Assembly: GCA_019055375.1 (NCBI GenBank)
Contig: JAHQIW010000428.1
Location: 88,393-152,392, forward strand
Reading direction: 5' to 3'
DNA: 64,000 nucleotides
Source: Parelaphostrongylus tenuis
Taxonomy: Eukaryota; Nematoda; Chromadorea; Rhabditida; Metastrongylidae
This document shows, piece after piece, positions 23,126 to 35,300 of this stretch. Position numbers and translations under genes: made by a program. The notes beneath the pieces are model-generated. The model saw only the letters and a program-made list of their open reading frames with translations, was not told the origin of the DNA and did not search any database. Each line of letters starts with the position of its first letter. Position 1 is the first letter of the stretch.

Positions 23126-25020
23126 TGCCTCGGTCAAGAAGAAAAAAAAATAAAAATTATTGAAACATATCGAGGTTGATAGACAGTCGGTCTTGAAATT
23201 TATCTAAGTTTTTCAGTTTCGTTTTTGAAAATAGCGGCTTTCAATCCTTTTTGAGAGAATTTCAACCTTTTGTGAAGAGGTTGATCCTCTGATTCCGTTG
23301 CAATTTTGAAACATCAGCGACATTGGTTTGTTAAAGCCATCGACGCACTATCAAGAGCTCTTAATCAGTGCTCACTATTGAGAGTGTGGCTTGTGCAGTC
23401 ATAGGATGCCAGGAATGTTCTTGATCGTTGTAATAAACTCAGTCAACCTTTCATTCTACTCGTTCCATTCAAATCCGGAACCCCAGTACAACGTTCTTTG
23501 CGAGTTCTGTTGGAACCGATCGTCGCTTTGAATTTCGAAAAAAAAAACTTCAAAGAATTTATGATCTTCTTCAGGAAGCTTTCTTAATCTGTTACATCTT
23601 CTTCGTTAGCTGAGCAATTTCACGAAGTTGTTTTGAAAAAATCGATTTCATGCGGCAAACATTTCCACACGTCTCGTCATCTTCGGAGCCATTTGGTTCA
23701 AGAGAATGCTTCAAAGTCGTTCATCCTCGTTGTGATCTTCATTAGCATTCGAATCAGATCTTCTTAGGAGAAGGACCGTTCATAAAGGAACCTCACCTGA
23801 CAGTGCTCCTTTCATACAGGATGGCTCTCAAGAAGATGAAAAGCGCCGAAATGTTTGCTGCATAAATTCGTTCTTCAACGGCTCCGTTAGATTGACTTAA
23901 TCAACAAATAAAATATGACCGATTGATAACTCCAAATCCAAAGAAAAACTGCTGTCGGTTCGTCAGCTTTTCTAAGTCTACTTCTGGAAGTTTCGATAAC
24001 GCCTTGTCAAAGCTTAGTGTCAGTGAGTGGAGATAAATGGTGAAAAATGGTACTACTCTGCATTGTTTCAACCGTACGCGCTCGATCAGAGCCGGTAACT
24101 GTTCAAATATGTGCATGATCAAAAAGTGTTTTGAGAGGAACGCCAGCACCACCGATTCTTCTAATGTCGTGTGTTTCGCGAAACAGTTTTTCTTCGGTGT
24201 CATAGCTAGCATAAAATGGAATGTTTCTCTTCGTCTCAACCAGGTCGATGGTGTGTTATATCCCAATTCCCTTGCCTGCACCACCAGGTTCTCTATAAAC
24301 GTTTCATAAGGAAATATAAATGCATTGTAAGTGTAGATCGTCACCGCAGTCTGTTACTATTTTTACAGTCTAGCACGGCTCTGGAATGTTGGCAGCGTGG
24401 TCTCACTTGTCCTTCCCAGCTCTACCATATCCAGGACTCTAATCGCCTTCTAGCGCACTTTGCACTCACTCAACTTCACGCTTTTGGTTAATTCGACTTG
24501 TAAAAAGAAGTACATGTTAAGTTGAAGCAACAAAAGTATAAAATACACTCCTTGAATTCAATTGCGTTTCAAGAAAATACGTGGCCGCGCTTGGTCCGCA
24601 GTCATTTCTGCTATCCTCCATCAGCGAGCACTCGATGCGCTTCCCTAACTGCACAGAGATCCTTCTGTGAATTAATGGGGCAGAGATACCTCAATGAGAG
24701 AGGTCCGTGGCTTCAGTCATAACACAGTATTTTTTCAAATCCTCCTTGAATTGTAGGTATCCATATCATCGACTGTTTTCAAACTTTGCTATAAACATTC
24801 AATGTAGTCTGTGAGAATTTCTGAAGACTTTTCAGAGTTGACACTTCAGTGGTTCTCTTAGCTACCATAGTTCATAAATTGCAGAACGTTCAATGACTGT
24901 GAAAAAAAATTATTGAATATGCCTTTGAGTTGAAATCCATAGATAATAATGCACGTTTCCGCTAGGAATAAGAAATATATAATTGCTGACAGCTTCCTCA
25001 CATTTTACTCTTTTCTGGTA
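23126..25020. other. Gene-poor stretch with one 147-codon frame
   Basis: The longest open frame of the window (minus strand, 24344-23901, 147 codons) lies here. Its end (TNRQQFFFGFG) loosely recalls the C-terminal region of M13 peptidases, but no zinc motif is visible and no flanking exons were found. A copy of the repeat seen at 44651 and 44916 lies at about 24765-24835. Nothing else is recognisable. Confidence 0.3.
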
Positions 25021-25028
25021 CTATATGC

Positions 25029-25150
25029 AGACCCAAATGATGTTGAGTGATAAGGAAGGCATTCGCTCTTAAGGGAAGTTGAACCTGCGTTTCATCCATG
25101 TCGGATGCTACCATTACACCACGAAAACCATCGCTGTGTTACCGCTCCTT
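25029..25150 (-). repeat. tRNA-like element copy (minus strand)
   Basis: Minus strand: box A region GTGGTGTAATGGTAGCATCC and box B AGGTTCAACTTCC, with GGATGAAACGC between them as in the copies at 20738 and 57910. The outer block AATGATGTTGAGTGATAAG matches the terminal block of the element at 51942. Confidence 0.6.
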
Positions 25151-25639
25151 CTTCCATGAAATTTATCGCAGATGTCAACCACCAACAGAGTTTGGTCTGG
25201 TATAGACATAATGTGACATATACCAAAGCGCAGTAAGCTACAGATTTTTTGCTACATATGCATACACATGCATACGCAGATAAATCACTTACCCGAGTCA
25301 TTGTAAACTAAACTGAGCACAGCAGCGATTGAAAGATGACCATACGAACATAACTTCTGAATTGGGATTCAGTATTATAGATCACATCCTTATGATATGA
25401 TGAATCGTTGAAGTTCCTTGAGAGTACGAGAGAGCGTCCCTTCTCACTTTCATCAAATTTAAAAAGGCCTATGATTTAGCTAAAGCAGAAGTATTCATAG
25501 AAGCGTAAAACTAAACTATTACCACTTCAAACAATGCTATTTTCGACGTGAGGAAGAGAACTGTCATGACATTATCTTTGCGCTGAATCTAATGCGTTGT
25601 CCTATGCTTTATTTCGCACTACTTTTTTATTCGGTTTTT

Positions 25640-26190
25640 TTTTCTCTTTCAGATCGGGTTGCTGCCAAAAGACTATGGTATGTTGTAGAATAAATCGATA
25701 ACACTTGAAAATGGCTTTGGTACCATTGCTTGCCATGTTATTGAAATGGGCTCGATGAACATGTGCATCGACTGACCACGACTGCGCTGTGTATTGTTTC
25801 TGGCTTTCTAGGAATGGCAGAGCTTGCTGTTTTGGAATCTACTCGACAGAAAAACAATCACTGTCATCGTCTATGGGGCAAATTCGCAAGTTGGTCGCAG
25901 CACTACAAGGGGAGCGTCCGAAACGATTCATTGTCGCCCTCGTCCAGAATAACGACCCCACACATTGCAAACTCAACAATTTTTGAGGAACTGGACTGCA
26001 CCACGCCATCAAATCCCCCGCACATTACCGATATTATCGAATTATCATCTATTCTGCTTTCTGAAGCATCATCTGTGGGGGAAAAATTCAAAGACTAGAA
26101 CAAGCGCAAAAGTGGCCTCACTGACTTCTTTGATTGACAGCCTCATTCTTTCTGCTAGGAAAGCACTTCTTTACATGAGTAACGATTGAT
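25640..26190 (+). pseudogene. Mariner transposase remnant
   Basis: In three alternating frames the + strand gives IRKLVAALQGERPKRF, then VQNNDPTHC (the QHDNARPH catalytic block, decayed), then HLFCFLKHHLWGKNSK (after the lost SDYHLF motif), and IDSLILSARKAL near the end. It shares its start and several blocks with the copy at 57110-57800, so both come from one family. Many indels; not functional. Confidence 0.7.
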
Positions 26191-26589
26191 TCAACAAAAG
26201 TGTTCTTATAACTCCAAGCATCAGTCATGTGAAAGGAATACTGGCAGATTTCGACAACGTTTTTGGAAAGACTGATTTTCGATTTGATACCATATCAACG
26301 ATGTTTGTTAAAAACGGATAGATTTTGCATAGTCCATTCGAGTTCAACAAAATGAATATTTTCAGATGCCCCAGTTACTTCCATCTATGCCTTTGAGTTG
26401 ATAAGGGAGAACTTAGTTATAGAGTAAAGCACGAGAAAGAGGACGGCTGGAGAGCTCTTTAGAGCATGAAATATAGTGAAGAGAACAAAGAAAACCCCAC
26501 TCCATATCAACTTTTCAACTTAACGATTCTACTCGCTTTGACATATGCATTAGAAACTTGGTTGCTACGAAAGCATGATGAAATCATTT

Positions 26590-26950
26590 GATATTATTGT
26601 ATGTGTAGTCGAAAGGCCAGCGGTAGGAGTATCCCGTTTCTCGCCTGTCTAATAAAATATCTGAACTTTTGGCTTACGTCAACGATCAGAAATCAAAGAC
26701 GCCATTTTAACACTTCAAGTTGTCGGAGATCAGGTGTACCGGGCATGTAATGCGACTTAACGACAACCGCTGACGAAGAGCGATTAGCTATTGAAATTCT
26801 TTAAGATGCCACATTCATAGAAAGTCACCCACTCGATGATCTCGTCTCTTCATGAAGTGCTCAAAAGAAAGAAATAATGCTCAACGATTCCCTGAATCGA
26901 CGAAAATCTTCGCGAGTCATCCACCACTGTTTTTACTTTACGCTGATGCG
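26590..26950 (+). pseudogene. RTE-type LINE C-terminal fragment (decayed)
   Basis: Aligns by eye with the open copy at 50535-50955 from GGAGTATCCCGTTTCTCGCC onward; the blocks TCAACGATCAGAAATCAAAG and TTAACGACAACCGCTGACGA are shared. The coding frame is destroyed by indels and stops. Confidence 0.7.
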
Positions 26951-27260
26951 AGTGTATTGTAATAACACATCCATTCATTAGGAGCATGACATGATCATAC
27001 ATGGCTCATATTGTTATTTTTCAGGATTCTTTTCATGTGTGTATCATGTGAAAACATTCCTCAATTAGTAAAGTGATCTTTCAATGATTAACTAATAAAA
27101 ATTCATGATTCGAGCAGTTTTTCATGAAAAAGCACCGGTACCTACCATAAATAGACTCGAGTAGGCGGACACACTCGCAATTGCGTCATGGGTTAGACGC
27201 CCTAGAACACTCAAAATACTGTGATCACATTGGTTTTTGTACATTATTCTAGTTGGTAAC

Positions 27261-27480
27261 AGCGCGCGTGGCGCAGTAGTCAAAGGTGCTCTACGATACA
27301 CAGGTGGTCGATTGTTCAGCTCCGCTCTAAAGGCTCACCAAGCCTCTCACCACTCCGGGGTCGGTGATTTAGTACCAGATTTGTTTGAGAATAGCAGTAC
27401 TGACTTGATACATGGGTGAGCTACCGCGACTTATTGTAAAGGTTGGGTATGCAATCGATCACCTCAAGCAATACTGCAAA
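27261..27480 (+). repeat. tRNA-headed SINE, copy 2 (plus strand)
   Basis: Starts AGCGCGCGTGGCGCAGTAGT (box A), continues with CTCTCACCACTCCGGGGTCGG, and has a tail fragment reading CAATCGATCACCTCAAGC that matches the minus-strand copies. This is the only copy on the + strand. The open frame at 27237-27419 is a translation of the SINE. Confidence 0.7.
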
Positions 27481-29300
27481 TGGTAATCGAATGCCTAAAT
27501 CCCTCAGGACCTGGTCAGTGTCGAGACCCTTGACCTTTTGTTTTTTTATTCCACTTAGCATCAGACTTACCTTCCAATTTGGAACACAGTGTCCAAGATC
27601 GGCCGACCCCATGGGATGTAGATCATAATCTCCTCTAAACGTTCCTATCCCTTCCATGCTTTATTCCCCTAATGGAGATCTCCATAAATATTGCTGTCAT
27701 TAGTGAAAAGTTGTTGGCAAATACTTTCAATCAAATTCTTATTATCGACAATCCATCCACCTTGGCATTCCTCAGTAATTCCTTATTTTTCTGACCGAGC
27801 CAAACACGAGGTTTCTTCGGCGGTTTAGCCTTCTTTAAAGGCGGAAAGATTAGGTGTCCACGACCAGTCAGGCAGAAACCTCCACTGCTTTATTACAAAA
27901 GATCTCCGAACTTGGATGTCACAGTAATAAGGTAAAAGGAAAGCTCTCGGTGTATGGTTCTATGTAATACAAACAAGATAGGCACCAAGTATGCAAGCCG
28001 TGTGAGTCAAACTCACATCCCTGCGAAAGAGTGGTTTTGATTGGCTTGGGATCATCTCGCAGCCAATGCACGAAAGCTGACGGCCATGGAACGGATGAAG
28101 ATTTGAGAATGCTCTGACGTTGATGACCAGTGATTCAAGTAAGATGACTCAACCAGCAGTATATGAAAGAAAGCGACCAAAGGTAAAAACTGCGACATGT
28201 GGCCAAAGATTGTATAAAATGAAAAAAAAAATCAAAAATAAAAATGTTGTTTACCATCGTTGTTAAGAGTGCGGTGGAGTCCAGATCTGTATATGCAGTA
28301 TCTATACCCTCAAAGAACGTTGTTCTCTGGCTTTTCAGAGGAAATAAATTGATATTGTTGTTATTTTAATTCTTTATCATAGGGTGCTTGTTTGTTCCTA
28401 ATAATCGCTTGATGATTGATACTATGAAGAAACGACACAGCAGCAGGTTTGCGCTCGTCTCAATCAGATCAACACAGACTATCCAGACTCATATCAATGC
28501 ACTTTGTAGTCGGCATTGCGAGAAAATTGCAGTAATATCACAGCAGTTCGCTAGCTGATATAAAGGAGAGCTGATATAATTGTAGAAAATTGAACGATCA
28601 AAGCTAGAAATAAAACACTATAGCAATGTGAGATAGTAGTTATATACCACCTATTTAACTCACGGGTACAGAATCGTTTCATTAATTTCAACCACCAAGG
28701 AATCGCATTGTGTGGACATTCTTTCTTCTTTGCCTCAAAATAGACAAAATGTTGACCGATTGCAATAATACTTTCAAGATGATTGTCTTCGACTAAGGCT
28801 TACGAAAGCGATGTTTATGAGGAACGGATTGGTTTTGAATGTCTCATTCAAACTCAGTGCAGTTATTATTTACGAATGCATCAGTTACGTCCATGTGAGT
28901 CACAATGCCAGTATTAAGTCAAGAGCCATGTTGGAGGATGAGGATGGCTTGATGAGTTTTCACCAATGAAGATTGTAGTGAAGAAGCAAAGAACACCCAA
29001 TTCCGTTCTCATCTATTTGAATCACAAATCATAGTAGCCTTAACATACGTTCCAGAAATTTAGTCTCCACTTAAGCAGTATGAAAGATTGATCAGCGTTG
29101 TCGAACACGTTGTCGAAAGATCGTTGTCAAGAGTAATTGCCAGACCCACTACGGGTTAATCTCGGCTCACTGCAGGCAAGCTGCACCGAGTTTTACATGG
29201 GTGAGGAGTGTGGTTCATCAAAAATTAATGAGATATGACGCGAGATCATGCGTGATGTAAAGCACTAATAATTGCAGCTGATTTTTTGTTTTCTTGAAAT
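27481..29300. other. Gene-free stretch
   Basis: No exon, RNA gene or recognisable element. The 78-codon minus frame at 27421-27657 overlaps the SINE end and has no family motif. Confidence 0.4.
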
Positions 29301-29309
29301 TGATGTGGA

Positions 29310-29870
29310 GCGTTTCGACAGCTTTACCAACAGTTGCCATATGTCTTTATGTGAGGATGATCACTTTTATATTCAATCTTCTCTGCCATTTGAGTGCGTC
29401 TGTGAGCGCCAAGTGGGGCGTCTAGCTTGATTTGAGATTTGCTGACTAGGTATGCCTTTGTACGGGCATAGAGTGGCCTATTCGCCAGTATATTTGTCCT
29501 CGCAAAATTTCGAAGGGATTTGTTAGACTTGCACGGACTCATACAATCACTGCTTCTGTCGCTTGAGTATATTTTGAAGTTTTGTGTAGTGATGGATGGT
29601 CATACAAGCGGTTACGAACTAGTTGGTGCCTGAAAATAGTGTGAGGTATTCCAATCACTGCTGACAATTTCTCTAGGCGTGTTCTTTTTGAAGAGGACCT
29701 GGCACAGATTTCGTTTACCGTACACACTATTTCAAGTAAAATAAGAATTGCTACAAAGCGTTTTAAAGAGACTAAGCCAAAAGATTTGGTAGCAATGATT
29801 GAACTACCGCCGAATATTCTCAGATTCCAGTTGGTTCGTGAGCTCTTGGATGACAATCGACGCACGGTCC
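29310..29870 (-). pseudogene. Penelope-like element, linker and GIY-YIG nuclease fragment
   Basis: Minus strand from 29865: a 108-codon frame ends near the nuclease linker (FRHQLVRNRLYD, diagnostic for this family), then after a frame change RPLYARTKAYLVSKSQIKLD and APLGAHRRTQM, the helix and loop that follow the YIG motif. Two partial frames and a decayed YIG show it is dead. Confidence 0.7.
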
Positions 29871-30039
29871 AAATTGCGTAATATGCTCAGGTGACGAGAT
29901 TCGGACACATTTTATCTAATCTTACATAAAGTACGTAAGGGAATATATTTTCGTAACGGGCAGACCACTCTGTTCGAGAATTTAAGAACACTACGCCGCT
30001 AATTTTAATAAAAAACCAAAGACCCCACTAGCTCGGACT

Positions 30040-30180
30040 CCCATAGAACACAGGTACATAACGAGGAAAATTTTGAAGCAGCACTTGCTATCCCTGTAAA
30101 AGAACATAAGACCTCGGCTCGTAAAAAATTGTCAATCTGACTTCTCCATTATCTAGAGAACGCAAAAGTGCCGAAACGTT
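30040..30180 (+). pseudogene. Small Penelope-like tail fragment
   Basis: The + strand reads HRTQVHNEENFEAALAIPV then KEHKTSARK, matching the end of the GIY-YIG domain and the TSARK tail seen at 22690. About 130 bases, with stops after it. Confidence 0.5.
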
Positions 30181-30989
30181 GACCGTCAACAGGTGGTAGT
30201 TCGACCCCTCTTCCATAGCTCTCCCGTAGTCGACCATGGAACGCCTTAGCTCGGCTAACTCAAGGACTGCAACGATATAGGCCTCGACACCAGTATTCTT
30301 AATATTCATAGAAAGAACGAACGAAGTCCGCTAGCAAAACAAAGAACAACAGGCGAAATGTTCGACGATCTTTGTGGACGATACGTGCTTGGAAAAACTG
30401 AATGGATGGATTGTGGGATCTGCATAATAAGTTGTGTAAATGGATATTGTAAAGTAGAGATGGTATTGTGACGGTCCTCTCCTAAGTACTTATTTACTTG
30501 AACATAGTTGTAATTGCATTATTTGGTGAGACTCCGAAATTTTGGGCTTTAATTATTGACTGAATATCTGTCATTTTCCAAAACTTTTGCCCCTAGTTAT
30601 TACTCTTATTCCCATCTTGACATATCTACAATACATGTATGCGAGCTACATTTTGTCATTAGCTGAGTACTCTAGTGTCCTTCAATCGTATGAGTGTTGA
30701 AGCTACGTGATCTAAGGACTTGCAACAGGTGCGACAAAGTGTTTTCTCAAATAGGTAGCTGAAAAGTAACGCAATACATGTATTTATCAAGACTTCCGGT
30801 ATTAAGATAATGCAAATTTCAAACCTAATATGCGATGTACTACTATTCATCAGCTCAACATGAAAACTTTGTAAATTCATCATCGACAGCAATTTTTGGA
30901 TAGAACGCTAATTATACAATAATAGATTGTGGAAAAGTTCCTTCGTAGTGCCTCAGAAAATGATTCTACACGCGTATTTTGTGAGAAGT

Positions 30990-31410
30990 TGAGCTCATCA
31001 GAAAGTTCATATTCTTGTCCATCGAATGATATATCATTTTTCTACACAGCTCTCAGAATGGAACTGTTCAAGGAAGAAATTCGTCTGCTGCTTCACGTCC
31101 ACTACAAAATAGGTGTTAACGCTTCTGAAGCTCATCAACAAATCTGCAAAGCGTATGATGATGAAATTTGAGATATTCGTACACCTCAGAGTTGGTTAAA
31201 TACTTTCTGTGAGGAAGGACACTGGTTGATCGACAAGCCAAGAGAGGGACGTCCACGAGAAGTCAATCGCCGAGCAGTCGTCAGTCAAAGTGAAGAAGAT
31301 CTACCGATGAGTTGCGCGACGAGTCTGATTGTGATCCAATGACGAATTGTCATATTGTTCAGGAAACTGGCAAGCAATGCTTGAATTCCAAATGGGTCCC
31401 ACACGATTTG
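30990..31410 (+). pseudogene. Mariner transposase N-terminal remnant
   Basis: The + strand reads EEIRLLLHVHYKIGVNASEA, then HQQICKAYDDE, then after an in-frame stop SWLNTFCEEGHW and DKPREGRPREVN. This is the paired helix-turn-helix DNA-binding region (HTH_48 type) of mariner transposases, ending in the GRP linker. The catalytic domain is not recognisable downstream. The first 20 codons of the longer frame starting at 30929 look unrelated. Confidence 0.65.
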
Positions 31411-31904
31411 ACAATGGATCGTCGTGGAAAACGATCTAATGCTTGTGCGATTTTTAATTCAATGCACTTTTTTCGCAGCGATTTAGAAATACGACAAGAC
31501 TCTTTCTACTACCTATCTAATATTTCTCCTCGTTTGTTCCCTAGTCAAGGCTAATCACATCTGCTGGAGAGGAACATCAATGTAGCTCCCTATTTACACT
31601 GTATTTAAGTGCCGAACATTACGAATGATGCGATGCAAAACGTTAATAAACGAGTTTGCTGAAATTCCCAGTCACATTTTCCACTCAGCAGTTTCCAGTT
31701 GTGAAGTCACAGCATTCAAAACGAAACTGTGTCTTCTCTATACGCAAATCATTATGATTATACGTGCAACATAAGTCCACAGCAAATACATCTAATTCAA
31801 CATGAATACATATAGTGAACTCATCATTTAAAAAAGGATTTTCGCTCTCTAGAAAAACGAAGTGGAGCATAAACCTTACGGTCGTACAAATCTTATAGAA
31901 CAAT

Positions 31905-31945
31905 GTATATATATATATATTATATATATTATACGCATATATATG
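31905..31945. repeat. TA microsatellite
   Basis: Alternating TA run of about 40 bases with a small palindromic centre; frames around it (31685-32083 minus, 31903-32208 plus) are coincidental. Confidence 0.85.
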
Positions 31946-32339
31946 TGTTTTTAGGTGTGCGTGGGTGTGTACGCCTAGATGTTGCTTTGTGTATACCAAT
32001 ATGTGTGTATAGATCCATGTCAAAGGCAGTGCCCGTGGCTCCACCCACTGCCGATTACGGTCGTCGGTACAAAAGCCGGTCACCCCACATCATCAAACGC
32101 TCTACTAATCGTAAGCAACCGCTATGTTTGTTGATTATCCGTTCAATCGTCGATTTGTTTGACTACTTATCACTGTTCTTCCATCTCTGTGAACTTCATT
32201 TTTCATAAGATTACAAACATTTGAAATCATACAATCCATTTCGCTCTTCATCTCAAGAGAACATGTATTCAGTGATTGCTTGTGTAATTTTCGTATACCT
32301 CATTATAATGAGTTCATGGAGTTTTACCTTGAAAATCCT

Positions 32340-32351
32340 AAAGTTTTTCAG
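32340..32351 (+). promoter_or_regulatory. Candidate trans-splice (spliced-leader) acceptor for SWEET copy B
   Basis: A textbook nematode acceptor, AAAGTTTTTCAG, ends at 32351, 21 bases before the ATG at 32373, with no in-frame ATG between. Many nematode mRNAs receive a spliced leader at such sites. The alternative is an unspliced leader with the in-frame ATG at 32316. Confidence 0.5.
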
Positions 32352-32372
32352 TTTTTAATTGGTTTTCAAGCC

Positions 32373-35300
32373 ATGTTCGAGGTATTTACTGTCGGTTTCT
32401 CACTTCTCAATTTACTCTCACTGGCCGCCTTTTTCACTACAGTTGGCTTATTCTTTTGTGGAATGTAAGTTTTCCTGATTGCATCTGATAAGATGCAGAT
32501 GTGTCTGAAAGTGATATTTCTTTAGTCCTATTTGCCGTCAAATTTGGAAGCGTAAAGACACTAGGGAGATTTCCGGAGCACCGTTCTTGATGGGAGTACT
32601 TGGGTAAGTCATCTACGACGAATTTAGTAGCTCGGAAATTTGGTTTTTATTCTCTGAGCTCAGTCGAGAAGTCACATGAGGCACTGTACTCTAATTCATC
32701 TTATTATTAGCTTAAAAACGGAATCCAAACAGAATCTTTGATTAATGCTTTACGCAATTAAGGATTCTCCATTTTCAGCGGATGTTGCTGGATGACATAT
32801 GGATACCTGAAAAAAGATCACACCGTAATGGTGGTGACTGGATGTCAAGTTATACTCTATTCTTCGTACAGCATTTTCTACTGGCTAATGAGCAAAGACA
32901 AGGTAGTTTTGCAACAATCGCTTATGTCTCCAGAAACCGGTTTACCCACATTTACTACTAAGCCGCAATTTTGATGAGAGAATTGTGAGTACAAGTTTAG
33001 TAGCACTGTGGGCTTGTAGTAGAGTCACCCCATCTGTGCTTGATGCAAATCTTCTTGCTGTGGTATCGTCAATTTTATAGCATCAATTGCTTGGTGGTGG
33101 ACTGGTGCTTGTTCGTTAGAATATACTGGTGAAATGAAGCTATTAAATCAAATAAAATTGTCATTAGATTAGAGTTTCTCATTACAGCTTTTTATCACCA
33201 TCAAAGTGAGTGTGGTGTTGGTAATGTGTGCAACTCTGATTGGTTCAGTAAAACTGTTTGGAATGAAAGTCTTTCATCCGCTCGGAATCGTTTGTATGAC
33301 CTTGAACATCGCTGATTTCGCTGCTCCACTAGCTGGTCTGGTAAGTCTTCATATCTCTTATACACAACAATGAGCTAAACCAGTCATAGGAAATTGCATG
33401 TATTAGTAGACCATTCTAGAAACAGTGCTCTGAAATACAAGTGTAATTCAATGTGCAATATCAGAACCATTTCAACATCCACGTGATTTAAACAGTCTTT
33501 ATCATAGCTAAACTAATGTACTTCAAAGAAATAATGTAAAGGTCGGAACGTGTAGATCTATAGCTATTTGGCATCCAGTCAAAGGTAAAGATTTGAAAAC
33601 ATTTGATACTTTCACTTGGAAAAAAGACTAATAAACTTTATGGCATTGATTCTTTTAACAAAATAAATTAGGTTTGACAAACTCATACCTCGATTATCAT
33701 TCTAGTCCTATGTGATTAAAATGAACTCCTCAGCTATCTCCACGACCGCCTATCTACTGAGCTCGGCGCTGATCAAATAATTCTGGGTTTGACAGAATTC
33801 TCTTGGAGACCTTCAAAAGTCTGATGAGGGATTTAGAGTAGCATACGTACGTTTGGGAGTTACTCGCATGCCTCACTACATGTCTTGCGGCTCTTTTCTG
33901 GGTTCTCTTAACGTGCAGACACGAGTTTGTTAATAGTAAAATTTAATAGATTCAATATAATACAGTATCCGCCAGATTCAAGGCGTTTCAGAGACTGTAA
34001 AGGTCAAGTTGACTCGTAGTCTACTCTGTCAAACACTTCGTAAGCTTAGCAAAAAAAAACATGATAAAGAAATTTGGCTCGTGCAGTGAACAGCATCATT
34101 TGAAGAAGCGTCGCCTTATTTCTTTTTATTTTTCCACTTATTTATTGTATACTACTCTAAGCAGTAGAATGTCGGGCAATGGGTAGGAATGTGCCTCACT
34201 GAGGTCAGAACAAGACACCCTGATCTGTGAGGCAAGGTCGCGCTTAGTCATGAGACGCTCAGTGCAGGTTTTTGGGTTTTTCGGAAATCATCCAAGATAC
34301 CTGGAGAGTTTTGCGAGCAGTTGCTCAAGCATAAGGTCCCTACTCAAGGATACGGACTTTTAGTTAAAATCTTCTCCGTTATGACCTTGTGCCCTATCCG
34401 TTCGTAGTGCAGTGTTTTGTTTTGAATTGAGTTTCTCAATCACATACTCTTTAATACGAACACAGAGTGGTTTACCCGTTTCGCCAATGTATCCGTTACC
34501 GCATGAAATTCAAAGGAGAATGCATACTGTTCCATAGCTCATGCAATGGTCTTTTCTACTCATACGGCAAATCACGCAATTTTGTTTCACATAGGTGTTC
34601 ATGAACAAGCAGGTGTCTAAAGTGGACGACACTATTTCATTCTCTGCAGCCTGCTCATGTAAGCCGGCCCTTCTCAAGCAAAGTTCTATAGTTGTTCTTA
34701 CTTCGTTGGATACAGCGACGGGCCGTACAGAATCGTGTTTCTGTTGAAATTATCGTCATATGGTTCGTCTTTCATTAAGATCTAGCCTAAGGAGCTTTAA
34801 CCGTTTCTTAAAAATCAGAAATGGCTATTTTCCAATATGGCTTCCTCCTGCTCTTTTCCTGTACACCACAGTGATGGCTGTTCAGAACAGACGCATCCTA
34901 AGAGACCTCATCCTAAAAAGACTTCCTGCCGCTGGTCTCCAGTTAAAAATGAAAAGTTTTGGAACAGTTCAAACGCTGAGTGTTGGAAAGACACTTTCTA
35001 TTGTCCTGACCAAAACCTATCAAATCTATCATCTGAGGATATGAAAGCGTTTAACTGAGTAGACTGCGTGTCATTTTGACCTCACTAGACTGTGAACATT
35101 GCACACTGAAGTCAATCGATACTCTACTGTATTCTATTCAATGAATCTCAATTTTAATAACTTTGTGTCTGCTCATCAAGGAAATTTTGAATCACAAAAT
35201 ACTTCTGCAGGACCTATGAAGTCGAAAAACATATAATTATCTCTGACATTCGCTGCATTATCCAACTGAGAATAAGTCATAATTTTTCGAAACAAATGAA

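Noticed and set aside
23901..24344. 147-codon minus frame, possible M13 peptidase end
   Set aside because: The resemblance is limited to about ten residues at one end; the HExxH zinc motif and the rest of the family are absent.
31685..32208. Open frames of 132 and 101 codons
   Set aside because: They run through a TA microsatellite and have no motif; the real SWEET exon starts further right.
34760..35058. 94- and 73-codon + strand frames
   Set aside because: They lie next to the antisense Penelope fragment within a SWEET intron and show no motif; probably decayed Penelope sequence read on the wrong strand.
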